Shown piece by piece: positions 39,498 through 47,449 of a stretch of 64,000 nt of DNA. Positions within the stretch are counted from its first letter, which is position 1. Each line of letters starts with the position of its first letter. The notes under the pieces were generated by a model that saw only the letters and a program-made list of their open reading frames with translations, did no database searches and was not told the DNA's origin. This DNA comes from Rugamonas rubra (GTDB lineage Bacteria; Pseudomonadota; Gammaproteobacteria; Burkholderiales; Burkholderiaceae_D): contig NZ_FOTW01000005.1 of assembly GCF_900114705.1 (NCBI RefSeq), positions 310,001 through 374,000 on the forward strand, in the 5' to 3' direction. The translations under genes and the position numbers were made by a program.

Positions 39498-40199
39498 ATG
39501 AAATATAAATTGTTCCTGTTTGATTTAGACGATACGCTGCTCGACTTCAAGGCATCCGAGACCCTCTCCTTCGTGCGCACCATGCGGGAATTGGGCCTGC
39601 ACGAGGGCATCGACGGGCTGTTCCGGCATTACCAGGCGGTTAACCTGGAACTCTGGAAAAAATTCGAGGAAGGCAGCGTTTCCAAGGATTTCCTCAAGGT
39701 GGAGCGCTTCCGCGCCACCTTCCTGAGCCACGGCCTCGAGCTCGACCCCGAGGCGGCCAGTCGCGCCTATCTGGAGTCCCTGTCGGATACGGTGGTCCTG
39801 ATCGACGGCGCCAAGACGCTCTGCGCCACCTTGGCCGGCGTCGGCAAGGTGGGCGTCATCACCAACGGCGTCGAATCGATCCAGAACCGCCGCATCGCCA
39901 GTTCCGGGCTGCTCGAGCACATTTCCTTCGTGGCGACGTCCGAGGCTTGCGGCTTCGCCAAGCCGGATGGTCGATTTTTCGACTATGCCGCCAGGATGGC
40001 CGGCGCCTTCGCCAAGGACGAAACGGTCATCGTCGGCGACCGTTTGGACGCCGACATTCTCGGCGCCAACCGATACGGCATTGAAAGCTGCTGGTTCAAC
40101 CCCTCCCGCGCCGCCAACGAATCGACGGCGCTTCCCACCTACGAGGTCGCCAGCCTGGGCGACATCGTTCCATCCTTGCAAGGACTGGCGGTCTGCTGA
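39498..40199 (+). CDS. HAD-family pyrimidine 5'-nucleotidase (YjjG-like)
   Basis: A 233-residue HAD hydrolase. Motif I is FLFDLDDTLLDF, motif II is VITNGV, motif III includes CGFAKPDGRFF and motif IV is VIVGDRLDADILGAN. The order and length match YjjG/YfnB-type noncanonical pyrimidine nucleotidases, which clear modified nucleotides such as 5-fluoro-dUMP; the exact substrate is inferred. ATG 39498 starts directly before the first beta strand. It is monocistronic between metQ and the convergent serine acetyltransferase. Confidence 0.87.
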   Translation: MKYKLFLFDLDDTLLDFKASETLSFVRTMRELGLHEGIDGLFRHYQAVNLELWKKFEEGSVSKDFLKVERFRATFLSHGLELDPEAASRAYLESLSDTVVLIDGAKTLCATLAGVGKVGVITNGVESIQNRRIASSGLLEHISFVATSEACGFAKPDGRFFDYAARMAGAFAKDETVIVGDRLDADILGANRYGIESCWFNPSRAANESTALPTYEVASLGDIVPSLQGLAVC

Positions 40200-40236
40200 C
40201 CGATGCGGGCCGGCCCGCCGGGCGGCGGCGGCGCGC

Positions 40237-41160
40237 TCAGTCGTTGCGCATCTGCGCCTGCGACACGTTGCTGCCGGCCGGCACGCTCTGCGTCAACCAC
40301 ACGTTGCCACCGATGGTGGAGCCGGCGCCGATGGTGATGCGCCCCAAAATGGTTGCGCCGGCGTAGATCACCACGTCGTCCTCGACGATCGGGTGGCGCG
40401 GCACGCCCTTGATCAAGGCGCCCTGCTCGTCGGCCGGGAAGCGCTTGGCGCCCAGCGTGACGTGCTGGTACAGCCGCACGCGCTGGCCGATGATGGCGGT
40501 CTCGCCGATCACCACGCCGGTGCCGTGGTCGATGAAGAAGCTGGCGCCGATGCGCGCGCCGGGATGGATGTCGATGCCGGTCAGGGTGTGGCTGATGTCG
40601 CAGATCAGCCGCGCCAGGAAGGGCGAACCGAGTTGGTGCAGCCGGTGCGCCAAGCGGTAGTACAGGATGGCGATGGTGCCCGGGTAGCACAGCATGATCT
40701 CGGCCACCGAGGTGGCCGCCGGGTCGCCCGAGAAGGCCGCCTGCACGTCCGACACCAGCAGCGCGCGAATCTCCGGCAGACCGGCGGCGAACTCGCGGGT
40801 GACGCAGTTGGCCTGCTCGCTGAGCGCCTCCTCGTCGCACACGCCGCCGCCGGCGGAGAACTGCAGGCCGCGCCGCACCTGCTCGGTGAGCCGGTTCAAG
40901 GTGGTGTTGAGGGTGTCGCCGACGAAGTAGTCGATGCTCTCGTCGGTCAGGTTGGGCCGCCCGTAATGGGTCGGGAACAGCACCGCCTGCAGGCCGTTGA
41001 CGATGGTGGTCAAGGCCTCGCGCGAGGGCAGCTCGCGCACCCGGCCCTGGTGGCGGATGTTGTGGGTGGCCTCGCGCGACACGCGCAGCTGCGCAATCAC
41101 CGGCGCCAGGTTCCAGTGCGTCGGTTTGACGCCGTGCTTGTCAAAGGTATCGATAGTCAT
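40237..41160 (-). CDS. Serine O-acetyltransferase (EpsC/SrpH type)
   Basis: A 307-residue enzyme that makes O-acetylserine from serine and acetyl-CoA, the first step of cysteine synthesis. A helical N-terminal half (ending YPGTIAILYYRLAHRLHQLG) precedes a left-handed beta-helix of hexapeptide repeats: IDIHPGARIGASFFIDHGTG, VVIGETAIIGQRVRLYQ and the catalytic His in IDHGTG. It is longer than CysE at the N terminus, as in the EpsC/SrpH group. Start: ATG 41160 (MTIDTFDKHG) with GGAA upstream. It is divergent from the MFS gene; the shared 208-bp gap holds both promoters. Confidence 0.92.
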   Translation of the reverse strand: MTIDTFDKHGVKPTHWNLAPVIAQLRVSREATHNIRHQGRVRELPSREALTTIVNGLQAVLFPTHYGRPNLTDESIDYFVGDTLNTTLNRLTEQVRRGLQFSAGGGVCDEEALSEQANCVTREFAAGLPEIRALLVSDVQAAFSGDPAATSVAEIMLCYPGTIAILYYRLAHRLHQLGSPFLARLICDISHTLTGIDIHPGARIGASFFIDHGTGVVIGETAIIGQRVRLYQHVTLGAKRFPADEQGALIKGVPRHPIVEDDVVIYAGATILGRITIGAGSTIGGNVWLTQSVPAGSNVSQAQMRND

Positions 41161-41368
41161 CGTGGTTCCGCTTCGCTTGGGGTCGGGATGTGCCGCTTGC
41201 TGCACACCGCATGATGCGCAGGCGGGCGACGAAACCGAAGGAATCAATTCGTCGTTCGATATGCTGCATCGGCATATGATTATGTCATCCCCCGCGAAAA
41301 CGCGCTGGCGCCGACGCCGCCGCGCCGCCTGACGTAAAATACCGTCCTAACGAACAATAAGCCCCTTC

Positions 41369-42571
41369 ATGAACATTTTGCTGACCCTGCTGCTGGCGGG
41401 CCTGACCATGGTCGGGCCGCTGGCCATCGACACCTACCTGCCCTCCTTCCCCGCCATCGCGCAGACCTTCGACGCCAGCCCGATGCTGATCCAGCAGACG
41501 CTGAGCGCCTTCCTGTTCTGCTTCGCCTTCATGATGCTGTTCTACGGCACCCTGTCGGACTCCTTCGGCCGCCGCCCCGTCATCCTCGGCTCGCTGGTGT
41601 TGTACATCGCCGCCTCGCTGGGCGCCGCGCTGGCGCCGTCCTACGGTGTGCTGCTGGCCTGCCGCGTGCTGCAGGGCCTGGCCGCCGGCGCCGGCTCGGT
41701 GGTCGGCCGCGCCATCGTGCAGGACCGCTTCTCCGGCGGCGAGGCGCAGAAGATCCTGTCGCACATCATGATGGTGTTCGGCCTGGCGCCGGCCATCGCC
41801 CCGGTGCTGGGCGGCTGGCTGCAGGTGTCGTTCGGCTGGCGCTCGATCTTCTGGTTCCTCGCCGCCTTCGGCGTGCTGATGTTCGTCGCCGTGCAGCGCG
41901 CCCTGCCGGAAAGCCTGCCGCCGCGCGAGCGCCACCCCTTCCACCTCGGCGTGATCGCCGCCAACTACTGGAAGGTGCTGTGCCACCGCCAGTTCCTGCT
42001 GGTGTCGGTGGCCGTCGGCATGAGCTTCGCCGGCTTCGCCCTGTACATCGGCTCGGCCGCCTACTTCGTCATGAACATACTGCACCTGCCGGAGACCGCC
42101 TTCGCCTGGCTGTTCATCCCGCTCATCAGCGGCATGGTGGTCGGCTCGGCGCTGGCCGCCAAGTTCGCCCACCGCTACTCGCAGGCCGCGCTGATCTGGA
42201 CCAGCTACGCACTGATGACCGTCGCCGCCGCCGTCAACATCGCCTACAACTACTACTTCGCCGCCGAGGTGCCGTGGGCCGTGCTGCCGCTGTTCGTCTA
42301 CTCGTTCGCGCTGGCGCTGGCCATGCCGCCGATGACGCTGCTGGCCTTGAACCACTTCCCCAACAACAGCGGGCTGGCCTCGTCGATGCAGTCGTTCATC
42401 CAAATGCTGTTGTTCGCGCTGGTGTCGGGATTGGTGGCGCCGCTGCTGTTCGACAGCGCGCTCAAGCTGGCCTACGGCGTCATGGCCGGCCTGGTCCTGA
42501 GTCTGCTGGCCTGGCTGCTGGCGCAGGGCGGCAAATCGGCCGAAGTGGCCGAGGTGGCCGAGGTGGCCTAG
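41369..42571 (+). CDS. Bcr/CflA-family multidrug efflux MFS transporter
   Basis: A 400-residue inner-membrane antiporter with twelve predicted helices. Diagnostic features are GPLAIDTYLPSFPAIAQTF in helix 1, LSDSFGRRPVILGSLVLYI (motif A) in the 2-3 loop and RVLQGLAAGAGSVVGRAIVQD (motif B). This family exports drugs such as bicyclomycin, chloramphenicol or cysteine-related compounds; with a serine acetyltransferase divergently next to it, a cysteine-pathway export role is conceivable. The C terminus has three Glu-Val-Ala repeats. Its stop shares the sequence CTAG with the stop of the convergent small gene. Confidence 0.9.
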   Translation: MNILLTLLLAGLTMVGPLAIDTYLPSFPAIAQTFDASPMLIQQTLSAFLFCFAFMMLFYGTLSDSFGRRPVILGSLVLYIAASLGAALAPSYGVLLACRVLQGLAAGAGSVVGRAIVQDRFSGGEAQKILSHIMMVFGLAPAIAPVLGGWLQVSFGWRSIFWFLAAFGVLMFVAVQRALPESLPPRERHPFHLGVIAANYWKVLCHRQFLLVSVAVGMSFAGFALYIGSAAYFVMNILHLPETAFAWLFIPLISGMVVGSALAAKFAHRYSQAALIWTSYALMTVAAAVNIAYNYYFAAEVPWAVLPLFVYSFALALAMPPMTLLALNHFPNNSGLASSMQSFIQMLLFALVSGLVAPLLFDSALKLAYGVMAGLVLSLLAWLLAQGGKSAEVAEVAEVA

Positions 42572-42819
42572 GGCCAGGGCGCCGGCGTCACCTCGATGTA
42601 CTGCGGGCCGCCGTCGGCCGGCTCGGCGACGCTTGGCTCCGCCTGCTTGAACATGTCGTCATGGCCCAACGCCAGGATCTCCTTGCGCGCTTCGACGAAG
42701 TTGGCGCTCGACAGCGGATGCTGCTGGTCCGGCCAGTTGTGGATGGCCCATTCCTGCAACGCCTCGAAGCGGCGCCACAATTCGCCGACGAACTGCCGGC
42801 GTTGATCACTGTTTTCCAT
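42568..42819 (-). CDS. Small protein of unknown function
   Basis: I do not recognise this 83-residue protein. It has an ideal AGGAGG ribosome-binding site five bases before ATG 42819, which strongly supports the start. The sequence is amphipathic and hydrophilic, with FVGELWRRFEALQEWAIHNW, then a segment HPLSSANFVEARKEILALG, and a Pro/Glu-rich tail. No signal or membrane segment. It converges with the MFS gene and overlaps it by 4 nt. Confidence 0.75.
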   Translation of the reverse strand: MENSDQRRQFVGELWRRFEALQEWAIHNWPDQQHPLSSANFVEARKEILALGHDDMFKQAEPSVAEPADGGPQYIEVTPAPWP

Positions 42820-42834
42820 GCTTCCTCCTGAGTG

Positions 42835-42984
42835 TTTAGCCCCCAGTATATGCCAGGCGCGCGGCGCCGCATGGTGCGGCAGCGCACATGGCGCCGCCGC
42901 GCCCTGCGGGCAGGCGCCCGCGACATCGGCGCCATCGTCGTCGAGGACGACCACGACAGCGCCTTCCGCTACGGGGCCGGCCCA
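42835..42984 (+). pseudogene. Relic of a MocR/PdxR-type regulator
   Basis: A 50-codon open fragment with no start or stop of its own. It reads FSPQYMPGARRR, then RRRALRAGARDIGAIVVED and DDHDSAFRYGAGP. These match in order the TPSHQYP(T)G, RR..LL..A...A and EDDYDSEFRY motifs of the aminotransferase-like domain of MocR-family GntR regulators, where the DY-SEFR block precedes the PLP lysine region. Nothing upstream or downstream continues the domain. It lies in the nsrR promoter region; the TATAAA at 43006-43011 just follows it. Confidence 0.55.
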
Positions 42985-43121
42985 CCGACTCGCTCGAGAG
43001 AATGGTATAAATACTGGCCGAACTTGCATGAAAAGCCGGCCACGGCGGCGGCCCTGCAAGTAGAATAGCGCCATGCAAGGCATGAGTAACCAGCCTGGCA
43101 GCCCTCCCATGGACCGAAACG

Positions 43122-43571
43122 ATGCGACTGACTTCCTTCACCGACTACACGCTGCGCACCCTGCTCTACCTCGGTGTCAACCGCGACCGCCTGGTCACCA
43201 TCCAGGACATCGCCGACCTGCACGCGATCTCCAAGAACCATTTGATGAAGGTGGTCTACCAGTTGGGCTTGTCGGGCGTCGTCGAGACGGTGCGCGGCCG
43301 CAACGGCGGGCTACGCCTCAAGCGCGAGCCGGAGCAGATCAACATCGGCGCGCTGGTGCGCGAGACGGAAACCGACTTCTACATGGCCGAGTGCTTCGAC
43401 CGCGCCAACAACTCCTGCCCGCTGACGCCGGACTGCAAGCTCAAGTCCAGTCTGGGCGAAGCCACGCAGGCCTATCTGGCGGTACTCGACAAGCTGACCC
43501 TGCGCGACCTGTTGCCCAAGGACGCGCCGGCCGACGGCGCCGTGCCCATCACCTTCATGCCGCGCGCCTGA
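43122..43571 (+). CDS. nsrR: Rrf2-family nitric-oxide-sensing repressor NsrR
   Basis: A 149-residue Rrf2 regulator. The winged helix-turn-helix begins MRLTSFTDYTLRTLLYLG, with VTIQDIADLHAISKNHLMKV as the recognition region. The Fe-S cluster cysteines of NsrR are present in AECFDRANNSC and LTPDCKLKS (three Cys in about 20 residues). NsrR represses nitric oxide detoxification genes and is released when NO destroys its cluster. No NO-detoxification gene (hmp, norB, ytfE) lies beside it. TATAAA at 43006-43011 may be its -10 box. The start has no strong ribosome site. Confidence 0.9.
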   Translation: MRLTSFTDYTLRTLLYLGVNRDRLVTIQDIADLHAISKNHLMKVVYQLGLSGVVETVRGRNGGLRLKREPEQINIGALVRETETDFYMAECFDRANNSCPLTPDCKLKSSLGEATQAYLAVLDKLTLRDLLPKDAPADGAVPITFMPRA

Positions 43572-43618
43572 ACGCGCGCGCAGTCGCGAGCGCGCCTGCA
43601 ACCCCGAAGCGTGTGCCC

Positions 43619-43648
43619 GGGGTCTGACCCCGTACGGGGTCAGACCCC
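43619..43648. repeat. Perfect 30-bp palindrome of the GGGTCTGACCC family
   Basis: Arms GGGGTCTGACCCCG and CGGGGTCAGACCCC around a 2-nt centre, placed between the convergent nsrR and GntR regulator genes. Same family as 35895, 49166 and 54479. Confidence 0.9.
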
Positions 43649-43693
43649 TGCCGTTCCGGGTCAATAGCACGCATTCCGCGCCACTGCCCTTGC

Positions 43694-44359
43694 TTACGCG
43701 GCGTGTTTTTGCGTCAGCTGCGGCAGCGAGGCCATCAAGTCGGCGAAGCGCTGGCCCTGGATCATCACGTGGTCGCGCAGCAGCTGGGCCGCCAGGTCGC
43801 CGTCGCCGCGCACAATGGCTTGCACCACGCCGTCGTGCTCGTCGTAGGAGTTGGCCAGCCGGTTGCGCACGCGCAGTTGCAGGCGGCGGTAGGGCCGCAG
43901 GCGGCGGTATAGATTGCGCGTCTGCTCGATCAGGAACTGGTTGTGGCTGCCGGCGTAGATCGTCTCGTGGAACACTTCGTTCTTGTAGTAATAGGCGTCC
44001 GGCTCCTCGGCGTCGCGCGCCTCCTTGCAGGCCTGGTGCGCCGCCAGCAAGGCCTGCTGTTCCTCCGGCGTCATGCGCCGCGCCGCCAGGCGGCCGCAGG
44101 TCGCCTCCATCTCCGACATCACTTCGAACATCTCGACCAGCTGCTGCGGCCCCAGCTCGGCGACGATGGCGCCGCGCCGTGGCCGGATCACCACCAGCCC
44201 CATCGAGGCGAGCTGGATCAGCGTTTCGCGGATCGGCGTGCGCGACACGCCGAAGCGTTGCGCCAATTCGGTCTCGTCCAAATGCTGGCCCGGCGACAGG
44301 CTGCCGACGGCGATCAGTTCTTCTATGGCTTCGCGCAAGGTGGCGGAATGGTTGCTCAT
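43694..44359 (-). CDS. GntR/FCD regulator of the malonate operon
   Basis: A 221-residue FadR-subfamily regulator. The winged helix domain has PGQHLDETELAQRFGVSRTP and IRETLIQLASMGLVVIRPRRG; the C-terminal FCD ligand domain has conserved FHETIYAGSHNQFL and the metal-type histidines ending RDHVMIQGQRF. It is divergent from the TRAP-malonate operon and so is the likely malonate- or malonyl-CoA-responsive repressor (MdcY/MatR role). The 155-bp gap holds a candidate operator. ATG 44359 begins MSNHSATLREAIEEL. Confidence 0.88.
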   Translation of the reverse strand: MSNHSATLREAIEELIAVGSLSPGQHLDETELAQRFGVSRTPIRETLIQLASMGLVVIRPRRGAIVAELGPQQLVEMFEVMSEMEATCGRLAARRMTPEEQQALLAAHQACKEARDAEEPDAYYYKNEVFHETIYAGSHNQFLIEQTRNLYRRLRPYRRLQLRVRNRLANSYDEHDGVVQAIVRGDGDLAAQLLRDHVMIQGQRFADLMASLPQLTQKHAA

Positions 44360-44434
44360 GGTTCTGGCTGCCGTGTATATGAACCTTCATTATAAAACCT
44401 AAGTCTGGCTTGAGAATGTATTCAGTCAACATAT

Positions 44435-44468
44435 TCTTGTATACATAAAAACGGACATTGCATATTAT
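44435..44468 (+). promoter_or_regulatory. MatR-like operator over the malonate operon promoter
   Basis: TCTTGTATACA at 44435-44445 is, as I recall it, the sequence described for binding of MatR, the GntR repressor of malonate genes in Rhizobium, and contains the TTGTATACA(A) half of a FadR-family palindrome. It overlaps a weak -35 (TATACA, 44440-44445) that lies 17 bp from TATTAT (44463-44468). Repressor binding here would block the operon promoter. GGAGG precedes the first start codon at 44515. Confidence 0.55.
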
Positions 44469-44514
44469 CTTGCGTGATCCATAATGTTGTTCTAATTAAA
44501 TCCTTGGAGGACGT

Positions 44515-45543
44515 ATGACCTTACTCAAACGCAGGGCAATGCTGGGCGCGCTCGCCACCGGCCTCTCCACCCCACTCTGGCTGCAGTCGGCCTGGGCCCA
44601 GTCGGCGACGAGCTTGAAGATCTCCCACCAGTTCCCCGGCGGCACCATCAGCGAGGGCGACTTCCGCGACCGCCTAAGCCGCATGTTCGCCGCCGAGGTG
44701 GAAAAGCGCAGCAAGGGCACGCTGAAGTTCGAGGTCTATCCCGGCTCCTCGCTGATGAAGACCAACGCCCAGTTCTCCTCGATGCGCAAGGGCGCGCTGG
44801 ACCTGTCGCTGGTGCCGCTGTCCTACGCCGGCGGCGAGGTGCCGGAGGTGAACATCGGCCTGATGCCCGGCCTGGTCACCTCCTACGAGCAGGGCTACAG
44901 CTGGAAGAACGCCGAGGTGGGCAAGGAGTTGAACCGCATCCTGCTGGACAAGGGCATCGTGGTGGTCAGCTGGATCTGGCAGGCCGGCGGCGTCGCCTCG
45001 CGCGGCAAGCCGATCGTCGAGCCGGAGGACGCCAAGGGCCTGAAGATACGCGGCGGCTCGCGCGAAATGGACCTGATCCTGAAGGCGGCCGGCGCCGCCG
45101 TGGTCTCGCTGCCGTCCAACGAGATCTACGCCGCCATGCAGACCGGCGCGATGGACGCGGCGCTGACCTCGTCGACCTCGCTGATCTCGTTCCGCCTGGA
45201 GGAGGTGTCGAAGGCGCTGACCTCGGGCCGTGGCGCCGCCTACTGGTTCATGTTCGAGCCCTTGATGATGTCGAAGGCGGTGTTCGACCGCCTCAGCAAG
45301 GAGCAGCAGGCCGCCATCATGGCGGTCGGCGGCGAGCTGGAGACCTTCGCCCGCAAATCGGCGCAGACCGACGACTCGCTGGTGGCCGCCGTCTACCAGA
45401 AGGCCGGCGCCAAGGTGGTCGACTTGAGCCCCGCCACCGTCAAGAAGTGGCAGGCCATCGCCCGCGCCACCGCCTGGAAGGACTACGGCGAACGCAACGA
45501 GAATTGCGCCAAGCTGCTGATGCTGGCCCAGAAGACGCTATGA
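44515..45543 (+). CDS. TRAP transporter substrate-binding protein (malonate, inferred)
   Basis: A 342-residue DctP-type periplasmic receptor. The signal peptide (KRRAMLGALATGL, ending AWAQ-S near residue 29) is followed by LKISHQFPGGTISEGDFRD, EVYPGSSLMKTNAQF, WIWQAGGVASRGKPIV and the ligand-site segment KGLKIRGGSREMD with the conserved Arg. GGAGG lies six bases before ATG 44515. First gene of the malonate operon; overlaps the small permease gene by 4 nt. The ligand is inferred to be malonate from the operon, since these receptors bind carboxylates. Confidence 0.88.
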   Translation: MTLLKRRAMLGALATGLSTPLWLQSAWAQSATSLKISHQFPGGTISEGDFRDRLSRMFAAEVEKRSKGTLKFEVYPGSSLMKTNAQFSSMRKGALDLSLVPLSYAGGEVPEVNIGLMPGLVTSYEQGYSWKNAEVGKELNRILLDKGIVVVSWIWQAGGVASRGKPIVEPEDAKGLKIRGGSREMDLILKAAGAAVVSLPSNEIYAAMQTGAMDAALTSSTSLISFRLEEVSKALTSGRGAAYWFMFEPLMMSKAVFDRLSKEQQAAIMAVGGELETFARKSAQTDDSLVAAVYQKAGAKVVDLSPATVKKWQAIARATAWKDYGERNENCAKLLMLAQKTL

Positions 45544-46103
45544 GCCACGGCTTCGAACTGAAGCCGCCGCCGGGGCCGGCGCTGCCGGACCAGCCGGCGC
45601 TGGCCGCCGTCGCCAAGCTGCTGAACCTGCTCAACAGCGCGCTGCTCAAGCTGTCGATGGCGGCGCTGGTGCTGACCGCGCTGGTGCTGACCTACTCGGT
45701 GGTGTCGCGCTACTTCTTCCAGGCGCCCACCGACTGGCAGGACGAGGCCTCGGTCTTCATGCTGGTCGGCGTGACCTTCTTCTGCACCGCCTACGTGCAG
45801 TCGTATCGCGGCCACATCGGCATCGAGGCGCTGGCCGCGCTGCTGCCGCGCCGGGTCAACCTGTTTCGCCTGTTCTTGGTCGACCTGCTGTCCTGCTTGT
45901 TCTGCGCCTTCTTCTCGTGGAAATCGTGGACGCTGTTCCACGAGGCCTGGCGCGACGGCCAAACCACCTCGTCCACCTTCGCGCCGCCGCTGTGGATACC
46001 CTACGCGATGATGGCGACCGGGATGACCATCCTGACGCTGCAGATCCTGCTGCAAACCCTGGCCCACATGACTAATCAACCTCGCCAAGGGGAGGCGCCA
46101 TGA
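45540..46103 (+). CDS. TRAP transporter small permease (DctQ type)
   Basis: A 187-residue membrane protein with four helices, the small subunit of the TRAP carrier. Characteristic parts are TYSVVSRYFFQAPTDWQDE and GVTFFCTAYVQSYRGHIGIE. Its ATG overlaps the receptor gene's TGA, and its own TGA overlaps the start of the large permease, so all three are coupled. The frame stays open upstream to 45447, but those residues are an antisense-like reading of the receptor gene. Confidence 0.88.
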   Translation: MSHGFELKPPPGPALPDQPALAAVAKLLNLLNSALLKLSMAALVLTALVLTYSVVSRYFFQAPTDWQDEASVFMLVGVTFFCTAYVQSYRGHIGIEALAALLPRRVNLFRLFLVDLLSCLFCAFFSWKSWTLFHEAWRDGQTTSSTFAPPLWIPYAMMATGMTILTLQILLQTLAHMTNQPRQGEAP

Positions 46104-47449
46104 GCGAACTGACGCTGGGCGCCCTGTACGGCGCCGTCACCCTGGTGGTCATGTTCTCCGGCATGCCGATCGCCTTCGCGCTGGGCGTGGTGGCCACCGG
46201 CTTCATGTACTTCTGCATGCCGGCCTCCTCGCTCGACACCATCACCCAGAACGTCTACGAGGAGATGGCCTCGATCACGCTGCTGTCGATCCCGCTGTTC
46301 ATCCTCAAGGGCGCGGCGATCGGCAAGTCGCCCGCCGGCAAGGACCTGTACTCGGCCATCCACACCTGGCTGCACAAGGTGCCGGGCGGCCTGGGCATCG
46401 CCAACGTGTTCGCCTGCGCGCTGTTCGCCGCCATGGCCGGCTCCTCGCCGGCCACCTGCTCGGCGATCGGTTCGGCCGGCATTCCGGAGATGCGCAAGCG
46501 CGGCTACTCGCCCGGCTTCGCCGCCGGCATCATCGCCGCCGGCGGCACGCTGGGCATCCTGCTGCCGCCGTCGATCACCATGATCCTGTACGCGGTGGCC
46601 GCCGAGCAGTCGCTGGGCCGCCTGTTCCTGGCCGGCATAGGCCCCGGCATTCTGCTGGTGCTGCTGTTCGCCGGCTACGCCGTGCAACGCGCCCGCAAGG
46701 AGTACAGCCTGGCGCTGAAGATCTACGAACAGGGCGGCGCCAAGTCGGCCTATCTGGAGGACGAGCACTTCACGCTGGCGCAAAAGGTCGAGATGCTGCC
46801 GCGCGTGCTGCCCTTCCTGGTCCTGCTGATCGGCGTGATGGTGGCGCTGTACGGCGGCTTCGCCACGCCGTCCGAAACGGCCGGCCTGGGCGCGCTGCTG
46901 GCGCTGGTGCTGATCGCCGTGGTCTACCGCGTCTGGCGGCCGATGGACCTGGCGCCGATCCTGAGCTCGACCATCAAGGAGTCGACCATGCTGCTGCTGA
47001 TCATCGGCATGTCGCTGTTCTACTCCTACGTGATGAGCTACCTGCACATCAGCCAGTCGGCCGCCAACTGGGTGGTCGGCATGCATCTGTCAAAATGGCT
47101 GCTGCTGGCGGTGATTCTGCTGATGGTGATCGTGTTCGGCTTCTTCCTGCCGCCGGTTTCGATTATCCTGATGACCGCGCCCATCATCCTGCCGCCGCTG
47201 AAGGCCGCCGGCTTCGACCTGATCTGGTTCGGCATCGTCATGACGGTGGTGATGGAGATGGGGCTGATCCATCCGCCGGTGGGGCTGAACATCTTCGTCA
47301 TCAAGAACATCGCGCCGGACATTCCGCTCAAGGACGTAGTCTGGGGCGTGTTCCCCTTCCTGGTGCTGATGTTCGTCGCCGTGCTGCTGTTGTGCGTCTT
47401 CCCCGGCATCGCCACCGGTCTGCCGAACCTGATCATGGGAGTGAAATGA
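46100..47449 (+). CDS. TRAP transporter large permease (DctM type)
   Basis: A 449-residue membrane protein with about twelve helices, the transport subunit that uses a sodium gradient. Family stretches are FSGMPIAFALGVVATG, VFACALFAAMAGSSPATCSA, GYSPGFAAGIIAAGGTLGIL, LPPSITMILYA and VIMEMG-type VVMEMGLIHPPVGLN. Together with the preceding two genes it forms a complete TRAP carrier, replacing the MdcLM/MadLM or AEC carriers usually found with mdc genes. It ends in the start region of mdcA. Confidence 0.9.
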   Translation: MSELTLGALYGAVTLVVMFSGMPIAFALGVVATGFMYFCMPASSLDTITQNVYEEMASITLLSIPLFILKGAAIGKSPAGKDLYSAIHTWLHKVPGGLGIANVFACALFAAMAGSSPATCSAIGSAGIPEMRKRGYSPGFAAGIIAAGGTLGILLPPSITMILYAVAAEQSLGRLFLAGIGPGILLVLLFAGYAVQRARKEYSLALKIYEQGGAKSAYLEDEHFTLAQKVEMLPRVLPFLVLLIGVMVALYGGFATPSETAGLGALLALVLIAVVYRVWRPMDLAPILSSTIKESTMLLLIIGMSLFYSYVMSYLHISQSAANWVVGMHLSKWLLLAVILLMVIVFGFFLPPVSIILMTAPIILPPLKAAGFDLIWFGIVMTVVMEMGLIHPPVGLNIFVIKNIAPDIPLKDVVWGVFPFLVLMFVAVLLLCVFPGIATGLPNLIMGVK

